From: Doris montereyensis
Lineage: Eukaryota; Mollusca; Gastropoda; Nudibranchia; Dorididae
Assembly (NCBI GenBank): GCA_037039925.1
Contig: JAXRKP010000956.1
Span: 35,001 to 99,000, forward strand
DNA: 64,000 nucleotides
Direction of reading: 5' to 3'
Shown here: positions 9,836 to 21,429 of the stretch, piece after piece
Layout: every line of letters starts with the position of its first letter
Numbering within the stretch: position 1 is the stretch's first letter
Made by a program: the position numbers and the translations under genes
The notes under the pieces: model-generated
Database searches by the model: none
What the model saw: the letters and a program-made list of their open reading frames with translations, nothing else
What the model was told of the DNA's origin: nothing

Positions 9836-12180
9836 TGGTATCTACTTTCCTTCTTTGAAACGTTGCAAGCTATGACGGTAGAGTTGTAACCTAGTACCTA
9901 CTTTTCTTCTTTCAAACACTGCAAGCTGTGACGGTAGATGTAACCTAATATCTACTTTCCTTCTTTCAAACACTGCAAGCTGTGACGGTAGAGATGTTGT
10001 CAAACACTGCAAGCTGTGAGTATCTATCTACTTTCCTTTCTTTGAAACACTGCAAGCTGTGATGGTAGAGTAGAGAAAACCTAGTATCTACTTTCCTTCT
10101 TTGAAACACTGCAAGTTGTGACGGTAGAGATGTAGGAATGTGACCTAGTATCTATTTTCCTTCTTTGAAACACTGCAAGCTATGACGGTAGAGATGTAAC
10201 CTAGTATCTATTTTCCTTCTTTCAAACACTGCAAGCTGTGACGGTAGAGATGTAACCTAGTATCTATTTTCCTAGCTTCTGACTACCATACTAGGAGTCC
10301 GAGTAAATTTTCAAACTTTCCTTTTTCTTTCTGACTCCTGTCCCACCTAGCTATCTTTAGTTCTTTGAAAGCACTATATAGCTGTGATGGTAGAGTAGCT
10401 ATATAATATAGTGAAATAGTACCTAGTATCTACTTTCCTTCTTTCAAACACTGCAAGCTGTGATATAGAGAAATGGTAGGAAGCTGTGAAACTAGTATCT
10501 ACTTTCCTTCTTTGAAACACTGCAAGCTGTGACGGTAGAGATGTAACCTAGTATCTACTTTCCTTTCTTTCAAATGGTAGCAATATATGATAGTAGAAAT
10601 GTAGCTAGTATATAGAAATTCCTTCTTTCATAATAGTGAAAATGGTGACGGTAGAGATGTAACCTAGTATCTACTTTCCTTCTTTCAAACACTGCAAGCT
10701 GTGACGGTAGAGATGTAACTAATATCTTTACTGCAATCTGTTTCCTTCTTTCCTTCTTTCAAACACTGCAAGCTGTGAGAAACCTAGTAGAGATGTAACC
10801 TAGGAGTATCTACTTTCCTTCTTTGAAACACTGCAAGCTGTGACGGTTGGTATGTAACCAAGTATCTATTTTCCTTCTTTGAAACACTGCAAGCTGTGAC
10901 CAATGTAGAGATGTAACCTAGTATCTACTTTGCAAACTCTCACTTAGTACAAAACTAAGAACTACTCATATCTCTTCTTGGCATATCAAGACGAAAGTGA
11001 AGGACATGACTTCAAAGCCCCATAGGAACAAAGACTGTGACGGTAGAGATCATTTTTTTTTTTTAAACCTAGTATCTACTTTCCTTCTTTCAAACACTGC
11101 AAGCTGTGAAGGTAGCGTGATACCAACCGAGTAACACGCCTGAAAAAGGTGACATACTTTCTATTTTCCTTCTTTCAAACACTGCAAGCTGTGACGGTAG
11201 AGATGTAACCTAGTATCTATTTTCCTTCTTTGTAAATTACTATAAATATGGCTAAAGTATTGGACAAAATGTGGCGTGGAGAGTATTGTAATCTATTTCC
11301 TTTTTCAAACACTATAAATGTGACGGTAGAGATTGGCAAACCTAGTATCTATATCCCTTCTGTGGAAACATTGCAAATTGTAGAGATGTAACCTATCTTT
11401 TCCTTCTTTCAAACACTGCAAGCTGTGACATAAAAGGTGGCTAGAGCAATGTAACCTAGTATCTACTTTCCTTCTTTCAAACACTGCAAGCTGTGATGGT
11501 GGTTGGAATGTAACCTAGTATCTATTTTCCTTCTTGGCAAATTACTGCAAGCTGTGACGGTAGAGTTTGGCTAGCATCTACTTTCCTTCTTTCAAACATT
11601 GGAAACTGTGACAAAGGTTCCAGTATCTACTTTCCTTCTTTCAAACACTGCAAGCTGTGACGGTAGAGATGTAACCTAGTATCTACTTTCCTTATACTGC
11701 AAGCTGTGCTTGGGTAGAGATGTAAATAATATCTACTTTCCTTCTTTGGAAACACTGCAAGCTGTGAGTGAAATGTAACCTAGTATCTATTTTCCTTCTT
11801 TCAAACACTGCAAGCTATGATAGTGAAATAACCTAGTATCTACTTTCCTTCTTTGAAACACTGCAAGCTATATAGAATGTAAATAGTATCTATTTTCCTT
11901 CTTTGAAACACTATAATATGTAACCTATTAGTAAAATTGAAACACTGCAAAACCACTGTAACCTGGAAAGCACTGGCAAATTACCACAGAAAGATGCTAT
12001 GGAAAGCACTGGCAAATTACCATATCTATTTTTCCTTCTTGGAAACACTGGCAAGCTGTGACGGTAAAAGATGTAAGCTATATCTAATTACCATATAAAA
12101 AACATGGAAGCTATATAAAATATAGTCTTTGAAACACTTTCTAAAGTACTGGCAAATTATCCCACCAAGCTTAGTGAATG
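9836..12180 (+). repeat. 56-bp minisatellite, mosaic with downstream sequence
   Basis: The base unit contains CTTTCCTTCTTTCAAACACT, GCAAGCTGTGACGGTAGAGA and TGTAACCTAGTATCTA. It is regular from about 9840 to 10260, then is repeatedly broken by fragments that match sequence 1-3 kb further on. For example 10933-10974 equals 13113-13154 (42 bases identical), 10981-11010 equals 13168-13197, 11012-11035 equals 13209-13232 and 11115-11131 equals 13343-13359. GCTATATATAT-TAGTGAAAT pieces and CTGGCAAATTACCA pieces of the next two arrays also appear. The inserted pieces keep their downstream order. See findings: likely a consensus chimera. Confidence 0.9.
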
Positions 12181-12607
12181 TGGCTTAGCTATTATATATA
12201 TAGTGAAATGGCTTAGCTATATATATATATAGTGAAATGGTAGCTATATATATAGTGAAATAGTAGCTATATATATATAGTGAAATAGTAGCTATATATA
12301 TAGTGAAATGGTAGCTATATATATAGTGAAATTGCACCAAACTAGCTATATATATAAGTGAAATGGTAGCTATCACGTTATAGTGAAATATATATATATA
12401 ATAGTGAAATGGTAGCTATATATATAGTGAAATGGTATATATATAGTGAAATAGTAACTATATATATAGTAGTAGAAATGTGAAATAGTAACTATATATA
12501 TAGTGAAATAGTAGCTATATATATATAGTGAAATAGTAGCTATATATATAGTGAAATATAGCTATATATATAGTGAAATGGTAGCTATATATATAGTGAA
12601 ATAGTAG

Positions 12608-12608
<1 letters not shown>
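12181..12608 (+). repeat. 22-bp AT-rich minisatellite
   Basis: Repeats of GTAGCTATATATATAGTGAA with variable TA run length. GCTATATATATAGT-type pieces are near-palindromic. Minus-strand IYIATISLY frames are repeat products. Confidence 0.92.
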
Positions 12609-12653
<45 letters not shown>

Positions 12654-12662
12654 TATGGTAGT

Positions 12663-12747
<85 letters not shown>

Positions 12748-12772
12748 AATGGTAGCTATATATATATATATA
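12609..12772. repeat. (TA)n microsatellite, two long blocks
   Basis: Uninterrupted TA runs at about 12609-12650 and 12668-12743, separated by a short TGGTATGGTAGTTATATAT piece, with a further short run ending at 12772. Confidence 0.97.
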
Positions 12773-13189
12773 TTCCGACTGGGCCAAAGTAATTGGCACA
12801 TAGCCTCGTCGCTCACGTTCCAAGCACACAGCTCTACAACGACGGTGAGAAAGACAGATGACGTGTTGCAATGTTAGAGTGTCAACAATGATTTTTTTAA
12901 TGATAAAAAGGTCCAATGGTCTCTCACTGTCTCCCTTGAACAATGTTTTGAACACAAATCATCTCACAACCAAATTCACAGAGCAAAAGCAGAAACGACC
13001 AATGAAGAAATAGCAATTATAAATAGATCCAGTAGATGAGAAGAACAGTAAAACAAGTGAGTGTAGTATGGGGGGGGGGGAAATTCAGACAGTGTAAGCA
13101 GACAAATACACTCAAACTCTCACTTAGTACAAAACTAAGAACTACTCATATCTCAGACTTAACAGTGGCATATCAAGACGAAAGTGAAG
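12773..13189. other. Unique spacer; source of fragments seen at 10.9-11.0 kb
   Basis: Non-repetitive DNA with a run of ten G at 13071-13080. Part of it (13113-13232) reappears in order inside the 56-bp array. No coding signal recognised. Confidence 0.5.
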
Positions 13190-13385
13190 GACATGACATC
13201 GAATAATATCAAAGCCCCATAGGAACAAAGACCACACAAATACAAGGAATAGACCTCTTTTTTTTTTTAAAGACCTTGGCCACTATGGGGATAGAACACG
13301 CGACCTCTGCGACATCACCCATCGCATCGCCATGAAAAGAAAGCGTGATACCAACCGAGCTAATTACACGCCTTAAAAAGGTGAC
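13190..13385 (-). mobile_element. tRNA-derived SINE-like element, family C, copy 2
   Basis: Best-preserved head of family C. On the minus strand a box A-like TTAGCTCGGTTGGTATCACG (complement of about 13345-13365) precedes, about 45 bases later, the box B-like GAGGTCGCGTGTTCTATCC (complement of about 13287-13305). The tail side includes AAAGCCCCATAGGAACAAAG (seen on plus at 13211). The homology with copies at 7.9, 40.8 and 46.0 kb is visible by eye. Confidence 0.6.
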
Positions 13386-14920
13386 ATGGACAACAGTGGC
13401 AAATTACCATATAAATGTGGCGTGGAAAGCATTGGCAAATTACCATACAAATGTGGCGTGGAAAGTATTGGCAAATTACCATATAAATGTGGCGTGGAAA
13501 GTATTGGTAAATTACCATATATAAAGCAACTATTTATTGGCAAATTACCATAGTTATGGCGTGGAAAGTATTGAGAAAATTACCATATAAATGTGGCGTG
13601 AAAGTATTGGCAAATTACCATATAAATGTGGCGTGGAAAGTATTGGCAAATTACCATATAAATGTGGCGTGGAAAGTATTGGCAAATTACCATATAAATG
13701 TGGCGTGGAAAGCATTGGCAAATTACCATATAAATGTGGTGTGGAAAGCATTGGCAAATTACCACACAAAAGGTGGCTTGGAAAGCATTCGCAAATTACC
13801 ACACAAAAGATGGCTTGGAAAGCACTGGCAAATTATACATAAAAGGTGGCTTGGAAAGCACTGGCAAATTACCACATAAAAGGTGGCTTGGAAAGCATTG
13901 GCAAATTACCACATAAAGGTGGCTTGGAAAGCACTGGCAAATTACCACACAAAAGGTGGCTTGGAAAGCAATGGCAAATTACCACATAAAAGATTGGGGC
14001 TTACAAAGCACTGGCAAATTACCACACAAAAGGTGGCGTGGAAAGCATTGGCAAATTACCATACAAATGTGGCGTGGAAAGTATTGGCAAATTACCATAT
14101 ACAGGTGGCTTGGAAAGCATTGGAAAATTACCACACAAAAGGTGGCTTGGAAGCATTGGCAAATTACCACACAAAAGGTGGCTTGGAAAGCACTGGCAAA
14201 TTACCACATAAAAGGTGGCTTGGAAAGCACTGGCAAATTACCACATAAAAGGTGGCTTGGAAAGCACTGGCAAATTACCACATAAAAGGTGGCTTGGAAA
14301 GCACTGGCAAATTACCACACAAAAATGTGGCTAGGAAAGCAATGGCAAATTACCACATTTGTGAGGGCTTAGAAGAGCACTGGCAAATTACCACACAAAA
14401 GGTGGCTTGGAAAGCATTGGCAAATTACCACATAGAATGTGGCATGGAAAGTACTGGCAAATTACCACATAAAAGGTGGCATTGGAAAGCACTGGCAAAT
14501 TACCACACAAAAGATGGCATGGAAAGCAATGGCAAATTACCACATAAAAGGTGGCATTGGAAAGCACTGGCAAATTAGAAACAAAAATGTGGCATGATTT
14601 CACTGGCAAATTACCCTATAAAAGATGGCATTGTGAAAGCTGGCAAATTACCACATAAAAGGTGGCTTGAAAGCACTGGCAAATTAGAAACAAAATCATG
14701 GCATTTAAAGCACTGGCAAATTACCATATAAAAAAGGCAATGGAAATCATTGGCAAATTACCACATAAAAGATGGCATGGAAAGCACTGACAAATTACCA
14801 CATAAAATGTGGCATGGAAAGTACTAGCAAATTACCACATAAAGGTGGCTTGGAAAGCACTGGCAAATTACAACATAAAAAGTGGCTTGGAAAGCAATGG
14901 CAAATTACCACATTGCTTCA
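13386..14920 (+). repeat. 37-bp minisatellite, about 41 copies
   Basis: The unit contains GGAAAGCACTGGCAAATTAC and CACATAAAAGGTGGCTT. The first third has a variant (GGAAAGTATTGGCAAATTAC with CATATAAATGTGGCGT), so there are at least two sub-families. Three units make 37 codons, so plus frames of up to 121 codons (GKLPHKRWLGKHWQIT cycle) are artefacts. It directly follows the family C SINE. Confidence 0.95.
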
Positions 14921-15560
14921 ATGACTAGATAAAACACAACTCTTACTCCTGATTACCCTGCGGACGCTTAACTCCCTTGTGTATGGCACATCCCTTTACT
15001 TTTACTTTCCTTCATTGCTTTACTTATAGCTTTGGGCATAATTAGTCTGGATGTATTACTCTGGAAGGACAAAGAGCATATCCTCATTTGATCAGGTGCA
15101 TAATGGCATGAGCATCAGGGAGATTCAACACTTTCAAAACTTGCAACAAACTAAGGCCTGTCTATGATCGTAATATAATACCGTCCTGTTCGCCTTCAAC
15201 GTTATAGAAACCATGATAAACTCCAGACTCTGTGTGTGTGTGTGTTGTAACAGTCATTGGTTGAAAAAATTGTCTTCAAAATGCAACTATTTAAAAGTGA
15301 ACATCCAGAGTTCCATCCATGCCACAATGTTCAACATGAAAGCAGGACACAATGATATTTTATTCAATAAACATTTCAACCACATAATGTCCAAAAGAGC
15401 GTTGCATTATATTTATTATTTTGTTTGTTCTCCCATATCATATAATTCCATTATATCATATATATATATGTTTCCATATAAATATATATATATAATATAA
15501 TATATAAATATAATATAAAGTATGTAAATATATTTTAAAGAACAAAAATGGAGACTTTTC
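14921..15560. other. Unique AT-rich stretch; source of fragments seen at 16.5 and 18.7 kb
   Basis: No gene recognised. It contains a short (GT)n at 15231-15245 and TA-rich sequence at 15460-15500. Two pieces (15212-15235 and 15391-15435) reappear further on at 16454-16477 and 18667-18710. Confidence 0.5.
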
Positions 15561-15650
15561 GGCCACATTTTACGAAGATAGCGTCGCGATACCAGCTAAC
15601 AAGGCGATGAGTTTTTCGTTCGAACCCTCAAACGTATAGAGGAAGACCTA
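15561..15650 (+). mobile_element. Possible tRNA-like SINE head
   Basis: GATAGCGTCGCGATACCAG (15577) resembles a degenerate box A, and CGTTCGAACCCTC (15620) resembles box B about 40 bases later. No tail or second copy is identified; it could be a degraded tRNA-derived repeat. Confidence 0.3.
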
Positions 15651-15887
15651 TCATCACTCTTCCCGTCACCCTCTTCAAAGAACTAAAGCGATAATATGAC
15701 GACAACATTCATAATATATATCTTATATATATATATAAGTTATATTACATAGTATATAATATGTTTGTTATTTACATTATAAATGTTTGTTTAATTAAAG
15801 GCGTGTGTTTGTATACGTATATTCATTAATCTTTTCAAATGACTGTATAACAACATTGAAGCGTTCAACTCTACAGTCGAAACTCGT

Positions 15888-16480
15888 TGGTCATCTCCAC
15901 AAACATCTAAAAGGTGGTGTTCCCTGTCCTCTGTAAATGTTTCCATATCACAAACATCTAAAGGGTGGTGTTCCCTGTCCTCTGTAAATGTTTCCATATC
16001 ACAAACATCTAAAAGGTGATGTTCCCTGTCCTCTTTAAGTGTTTCCATATCACAAACATCTAAAAAGTGATGTTCCCTGTCCTCTGTAAGCGTTTCCATA
16101 TCACAAACATATAAAAAGTGATGTTCCCTGTCCTCTGTAAGTGTTTCCATATCACAAACATATAAAAAGTGATGTTCCCTGTCCTCTGTAAGTGTTTCCA
16201 TATCACAAACATCTAAAAAGTGATGTTCCCTGTCCTCTGTAAGTGTTTCCATATCACAAACATCTAAAAAGTGATCTTCCCTGTCCTTTGTAAGTGTTTC
16301 CATATCACAAAATTCAAAAAACGATGTTTCCTGTCCCCTCCTAAGTGTTTCCATATCACAAACATCTAAAAAGTGATGTTCCCTGTCCTCTGTAAGTGTT
16401 TCCATATCACAAACATCTAAAAAGTGATGTTCCCTGTCCTCTGTAAGTGTTTCCATGATAAACTCTAAACTCTGTGTTCC
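15888..16480 (-). repeat. 51-bp minisatellite with an open 17-codon cycle
   Basis: About 11 units of 51 bp (plus-strand pieces AAACATCTAAAAAGTGATGT and CTCTGTAAGTGTTTCCATAT). The period equals 17 codons, and the minus strand holds an open frame of 221 codons (16456 down to 15791) that repeats METLTEDREHHFLDVCD. One unit (about 16310-16355) has compensating indels that change 10-12 residues locally and then restore the frame. The frame ends in a non-repeat tail of about 37 residues. Acidic, charged repeats could be real protein, but there is no splice site, promoter or known domain, and the array degrades into the mosaic zone. I rate coding as unlikely but not excluded. Confidence 0.85.
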
Positions 16481-19400
16481 CTGTCCTCTGTAACAGTTTC
16501 CATTGAAAACATTTCATTCTAAAATGTGACTATTTCCCTGTCCTCCAGTTTTGTGTTTCCATATCACAAACATATACAAAACGATGTTCCCTGTCCTCAG
16601 TAATCGATTTCACATCTCATCTCAGCCAAGAATGTTGTGTGAGGCCAAATTTCAAAGACAACTTTCCATAGTATCAAAGCTCAAAGTATATGTGGAATGA
16701 CTGTTGTTTCTGATGAAGATCAAATTGTCACAAAATATTCAAGACGTAAGCATTGTTCCCTTATCTATAACATGCCGATTTCAATAGGTCTATCCATGAA
16801 ATACAAATAAGCCTGTTCCCCACCTCCACCCTAATAAACTTTTAAAGGGGCAAACAAAGTGGAGTCGATGTTCCTTTCCTCAAGGTAAAGTGAAAGGGAA
16901 AGATCAAAAACACATAATCTGTGAGTTGAAATGTATTGTGCTCGATGATTCCATATCCTTTCCCGCTTCTAAGAAAATGATGTTCCCTGTCCCCCCTAAG
17001 TATTTCCAATCACAAATATCTAAAAAGTGATTTCCCTAAACTCTGTAAATTTCATATCACTCTGCTCTCACCAAAGCGATTGGTTGGCTGTCACTCTGTA
17101 TGTTTTTACACACACTTTTTAAACAGCTAATTGTGTTCATAGGTTTCTTAAATTAGATTTCGAATTATTCATAAACATCTACTCTGATCACCTTCCCTCC
17201 TGCTTTCCTTTGTAAGTTTGTTTCTCCTTGAAAATCGAGTTTGATTTGATTTGATTTGATGAAAATTTGAACATTTCTGTTTGCACATCTAAGCCTTCCA
17301 TCTTTTGCACTAGAATGATTTGATCTGTTCTCTAACATTTGATTTGTAACACTCAATAATAACAGCAACCGAAATAAAAGCGTTAAATTTTTCCTCTCGA
17401 AGTCTGTAATCACATGGAAAATAAAAACTGATCAGTAATATTAGAAACATCTAAAAGGGATATTCATTTCCTTGTGAACCATCTACAACACATTTTTCAT
17501 TTCCTTGTAAGTGTTTCCTTTGCAATGCAGAAACAACACATCATTTCATTTCATTGAAAACCCTTTGCAAGTGTAGAAACAACACATTACTTCCGAATGT
17601 GAACCCTTTTCAAGTTATGTCAGAACACATCATTTCATTTCATGTGAACCCATTTCCTTTATTGTCAAAACAGTCATTTCATTTTTGTCCATATTTTACA
17701 ACGTAAACATCTACAAAACAATCATTTCATTTCATTGTAACCTTTATTAAAATCAATTTTGAATTTCATGTACAACCCTTTTCAAGTGATGAAACAACCC
17801 ATCATTTCATTTTATTGTGAACCCTTTTCAAGTGTAGACACAAAACATCATTTAATTTCATTGAGGAACCTTTTCAAGGGCCAGAAACATCACATCATTT
17901 CATTTCATTGTCGGTTCAAGACTTTTTCATTGTTTATAAGAACAAGCCGATATCTTCATTTCTATCCATTGAAATACCCATTTCAAGTCATAGAAACAAC
18001 ACATTATCATCATTTAAATCATCTTTATCAAGTGTAGAAGTCAATTCATCATTTCATTTCTCTGAACATTTTCAGTGTACCAAACCTTCAACAGGAAAAA
18101 ACATTTAAACAGTGATAAATAACAACAACGATCCCTCAAAACCCTCCTCCCCAATCAACCCACTGGGACTGCCCTCCTGATTCCTTCCGCTCTCCTTTAC
18201 AAAGACAATGTCAGATTTAGTTATAACTAAATGGCTTTACATGCTCTTCCTTGTGCTTGTCTGTGTCAAAAAATGTGTGTGTCCCTGTGTCTGTCTGATG
18301 TGTTGTTGTTGTTTGTTTTGCCTGGAATGTCCTGTAAACACTAAGCTTTCTTAAGACAGAGTCCCTTCATAACATCTCCTCTTCCACTCTTCGATAGTCC
18401 GTCTCCAATGGGACTAAATGTCGAGCCTTGAAACCTGGACCAGATGAGGGAGGGGAAGGGGTGAAACTGAACAGTTTCTGTTTACATCACCACGATATAT
18501 CTTTCAAAGCGATGTTCCCTTTTCTGTAAGTTCTCACCACTACCATAAACACAACTAATAACTTATGAACTACACCACTACGATAGAGATTACTCCAAGT
18601 CTTTCCATCACATTAAAACCTACACAAAATAGACATTACACCAACACCAGGATAATTCCGTATTGTCCAAAAGAGCGTTGCAAATATTTATTATTTTGTT
18701 TGTTCTCCCATTCATTAATTCATTCATTCATATCTCTCGTTCTTGAAAACCCAAAACAAGAGTAGAACAATAGATGGATCATTAGTATGTAACCCTTTTT
18801 CAAGATAGGCTCACCAATTGTACATCATCATCCCCACCGATAGCCATTTCATTCAAAGTCCTTCTCAACTCATTTTCTAGTGATTAGAAACACAATAACA
18901 TCTAAGACACCTTTATCATAGATACATTCTTTCTCTATCATTGTAACTTCCTTTTCACCACTAGAAACAGATCACATCATTTCATCATTTAACTAGACCC
19001 TTTTCCCTCAATAGAGATTTCATCTTACATTTTATCACCTTTTCAAGTAGAGAAACAACACATCTAAAACGTCATGTTCCCTGTCCTTACTACCATACAG
19101 ATTATATCAATTTCAATAACGTCTAGTTTATTCCCTGTCCTCAACACATCAATTTGATTCATCACAAACACCACTAAATAGAGATTACATCAATGTCCTC
19201 TGTAAGTCTAGTACCACACCATACCATAGAAACATCAATACCAAAAGTCTGATGTGCCACTACCTAGAGATCCATCAATATGCTCTCCTTGTATCACAAT
19301 GTCAGATTTACAAAATTATCAATAATGTCTTACTGTCCTCTACCATAGTGATTCTATGTCACAAACTGTGTAAAAAGGGATATTCCCTACATCTACCAAT

Positions 19401-19860
19401 AATAGTACTTGACCACACCTGGACATCCTAAAAGCCAGGGGATTTTCCACTCCTAGAGTTTACATCAATTCCATAATTCTCCTACTTCACTACTCCATAG
19501 AGATTACACCAATACCAATAACGTCTCTCTCACCAACCTGACCCTTCCTACATCCCTACCAATAACATCTCTCTCTACACCACTACCATAGAGATTACCT
19601 CAATACTGGATCCCTCTAGTACCCAGTTGACCCTCCCCCTCCCTAGAGTTTACACCTCCCTCCCCAATAACTATCTCTACAGTTACCACCTCATCTTCCC
19701 CAATAACATCTCGTACTCTCACCAACGATAGAGATTTACCATGACTCTCTATCTCCTTCTCCAAAAGAGATTACTTACTTATTTTCACGTTATTTCATTC
19801 ATAGATTCACCAATTCAATATCTCTCTTCTTGTACTACCCCTCTGCTAGAAATTAACATC
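16481..19860. other. Mosaic zone of interleaved repeat and unique fragments
   Basis: Pieces of the 51-bp array (TGTTCCCTGTCCTCTGTAAG), of the CATTTCATTTCATTG array, of the 47/52-bp satellite (ACCATAGAGATTACACCAAT) and of unique DNA alternate at 10-60 base scale. Fragments from 15.2-15.4 kb appear at 16454-16477 and 18667-18710. Fragments from 20.4-21.4 kb appear in order: TTTGATTTGATTTGATTTGA plus AAGCCTTCCATCTTT at 17233-17306 (compare 20882-20896), AAAATCAATTTTGAATT at about 17749-17765 (compare about 21047), TGTAAACACTAAG at about 18334 (compare 20682). No gene can be read through this. See findings. Confidence 0.75.
17440..18110 (+). repeat. Degenerate ~48-bp repeat inside the mosaic zone
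   Basis: Around 12 imperfect copies of a unit containing CATCATTTCATTTCATTGTG and AACCCTTTTCAAGTGTAGAA, with AAACAACACA. It is interrupted by foreign fragments. No coding signal. Confidence 0.75.
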
Positions 19861-20050
19861 AATGTCTTTTCTTTCTTTCTTTCTCCTTCATTTTTTTCTG
19901 ACATCACATTACATGATGCCGGAGGTATAACATCTAGATTTAGATTCTAAATATTTCTCATTTGTTGTCTGAAGGGTTATACCCAAAACGTCACGTTTTG
20001 TTCTGTCTTTATTAGTGGAGTTGTCACCTTATTGTCATATTTCGTGGAAT
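19861..20050 (+). mobile_element. Hammerhead-like dispersed element, copy 1 (core broken)
   Basis: Matches 47288-47475 along its length: a pyrimidine-rich start (CTTTCTTTCTTTCTCCTT), CTGACATCACATTACATGATGCCGGAGG, then TCTAGATT, ATTTCTCATTTGTTGT and the core. Here the core reads CTGA-AGGGTTATACCC-AAAACGTC (19969-19992), so three bases of the CTGACGA box and the G of GAAA are missing compared with the other copies. Downstream it shares TCTTTATTAGTGGAGTTGTC. The element type is unknown; hammerhead cores of this style are known from Penelope-like retroelements. Confidence 0.6.
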
Positions 20051-20300
20051 ACTTCACCACTTCAGTTGGACAAGATCTATCTCTACCTATAGCTGGGTAT
20101 TTTCAGACCTGAGTCAATTGAGGAAAATATCGTGAAGTACCTTTCCCACCAGTACAGTGTCCATTGAATAAATACTCACATACCACCCGTCCAACCGTGG
20201 AGCTTGAACCAGTAGTGTTGTGATTAGCGGCTCACTACACTAACTTCTAGTACTAAACCCTCATAAAGGAAAACAACCAAGAACAAAAACAGAATGAAAA
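20051..20300 (-). mobile_element. SINE-like element, family B, copy 1
   Basis: Minus-strand order is a box B-like TGGTTCAAGCTCC (complement of about 20199-20211), then CTCAATTGACTCAGGT, a CCCAGCTATAGGTAGAGATA block (complement of about 20077-20096) and CTTGTCCAACT. Related copies lie at 46720-47060, 55640-55990 and 59715-59885. The tRNA-like head is degenerate, so SINE status is an inference from the repeat pattern. Confidence 0.55.
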
Positions 20301-20392
20301 CAGCGTCACTCTTCGTAGATGTCATGTCATCTTGACATCAAGACGAGCGCTGAAGGTTATGACAATGGAGGGTTTTTTTGTTTTTTGTTTGT

Positions 20393-20638
20393 ATTTGATT
20401 TGATTTGATTTGATTTGATTTGATTTGATTTGATTTGATTTGTTTTTTTGTTTTTGTTTTATTTGATTTGATTTGTTTTGTTTTGTTTTGTTTGATTTGA
20501 TTTGATTTGATTTGATTTGTTTTGTTTTGTTTTGATTTGATTTGATTTGATTTGATTTGATTTGATTTGATTTGATTTGATTTGATTTGATTTGATTTGA
20601 TTTGATTTGATTTGATTTGATTTGATTTGATTTGATTT
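20393..20638 (+). repeat. (TTTGA)n microsatellite grown from a SINE tail
   Basis: Long runs of TTTGA (reverse: AAATC) with TTTTG interruptions around 20440-20535. It abuts the 3' end of the family A SINE on the minus strand, where TTAGTTGTGG is followed directly by AAATCAAATC. Minus-strand SNQIK repeats are translation artefacts. Confidence 0.97.
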
Positions 20639-20945
20639 CCACAACTAAGGTGATTGAGGGCTTTGGTAGGATCTCAAATTTTGTAAACACTAAGGAATCT
20701 TTAACGTGCACATAGTGCTGTAATCTGCACAGGCGACCTAAATTATATCTCGACCATTAGTAGGTGTCAATCCACCTGTCTGCACTTCCCAGGGGGGGGT
20801 AGATTTTACACCAAAAAACACGAGAAAATTGTTCAACCGTTGGCGGGGAAAATGAACAATACCTTTCGGTTTGACGCCTCTAAGCCTTCCATCTTTCACA
20901 AACGAGGCTAGTTTGATGGAGAGTACACCATAATGCTTCACCCCA
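20639..20945 (-). mobile_element. SINE-like element, family A, copy 2
   Basis: Minus strand, read 5' to 3': TCTAAGCCTTCCATC-related head (complement), CCCCGCCAACGGTTGAACAA (complement of about 20837-20856), AATTTTCTCGTG, a GTGGATTGACACCTACTAAT block, CAGCACTATGTGCACGTTAA, then TCAATCACCTTAGTTGTGG and the AAATC tail. Copy 3 at 49.6 kb shares CCCCGCCAACGGTTGACAAA and ATCATCTTAGTTGTGG in the same order. This is the copy that shows the tail most clearly. Confidence 0.65.
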
Positions 20946-21256
20946 TGTTCTCTTACACACCACTACGATAGAAATCACAACAATAAAATAATGCTCTAAA
21001 GGCACCACTATCATAAGTATAAATCTACAGCGAATAACCTGAAATTAAAATCAATTTTGAATTAAAGATTACGCTAATATTATGGACATTGAGATCTAGG
21101 CTGCCCGAAGATTTAAAAATGATACCAATAACAGATAGAGAATACATTGAGGAACCTAGACATGAGGGGGCCAGGAAGGGGACATCGGGGGAGGGGAGGC
21201 CTACAACTCTCCCTTGGAACACAAGAACAAGAAGATACTCGTTAGTTCTACACAAC
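20946..21256. other. Unique spacer
   Basis: AT-rich sequence containing AAAATCAATTTTGAATT (a piece of which recurs near 17.75 kb) and a GGGGGAGGGGAGG run at 21188. No gene. Confidence 0.4.
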
Positions 21257-21336
21257 TGATTATAACATCATCACCAACATCATCATCAACATCATCTTAA
21301 TCAACCCTTTCATCAGTCTTTATCAAATCATCATCC

Positions 21337-21375
<39 letters not shown>

Positions 21376-21420
21376 ATCACCATCACCTTCATGATCATTA
21401 ACAACAACAACAACAGTAAC
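21257..21420. repeat. (CAT)n / (AAC)n microsatellite
   Basis: Imperfect CATCATCAT runs, longest at about 21336-21376, followed by a short AACAACAAC run. Confidence 0.92.
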
Positions 21421-21429
21421 ATAAATAAC

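Noticed and set aside
13190..13385. Functional tRNA gene
   Set aside because: Box A and box B are present, but the distance between them and the absence of acceptor and T-stem pairing fit a tRNA-derived SINE.
17233..17306. A fifth copy of the family A SINE
   Set aside because: The pieces match 20.5-20.9 kb in order but with gaps and lie in the mosaic zone, so they are better explained as chimeric consensus than as a separate insertion.
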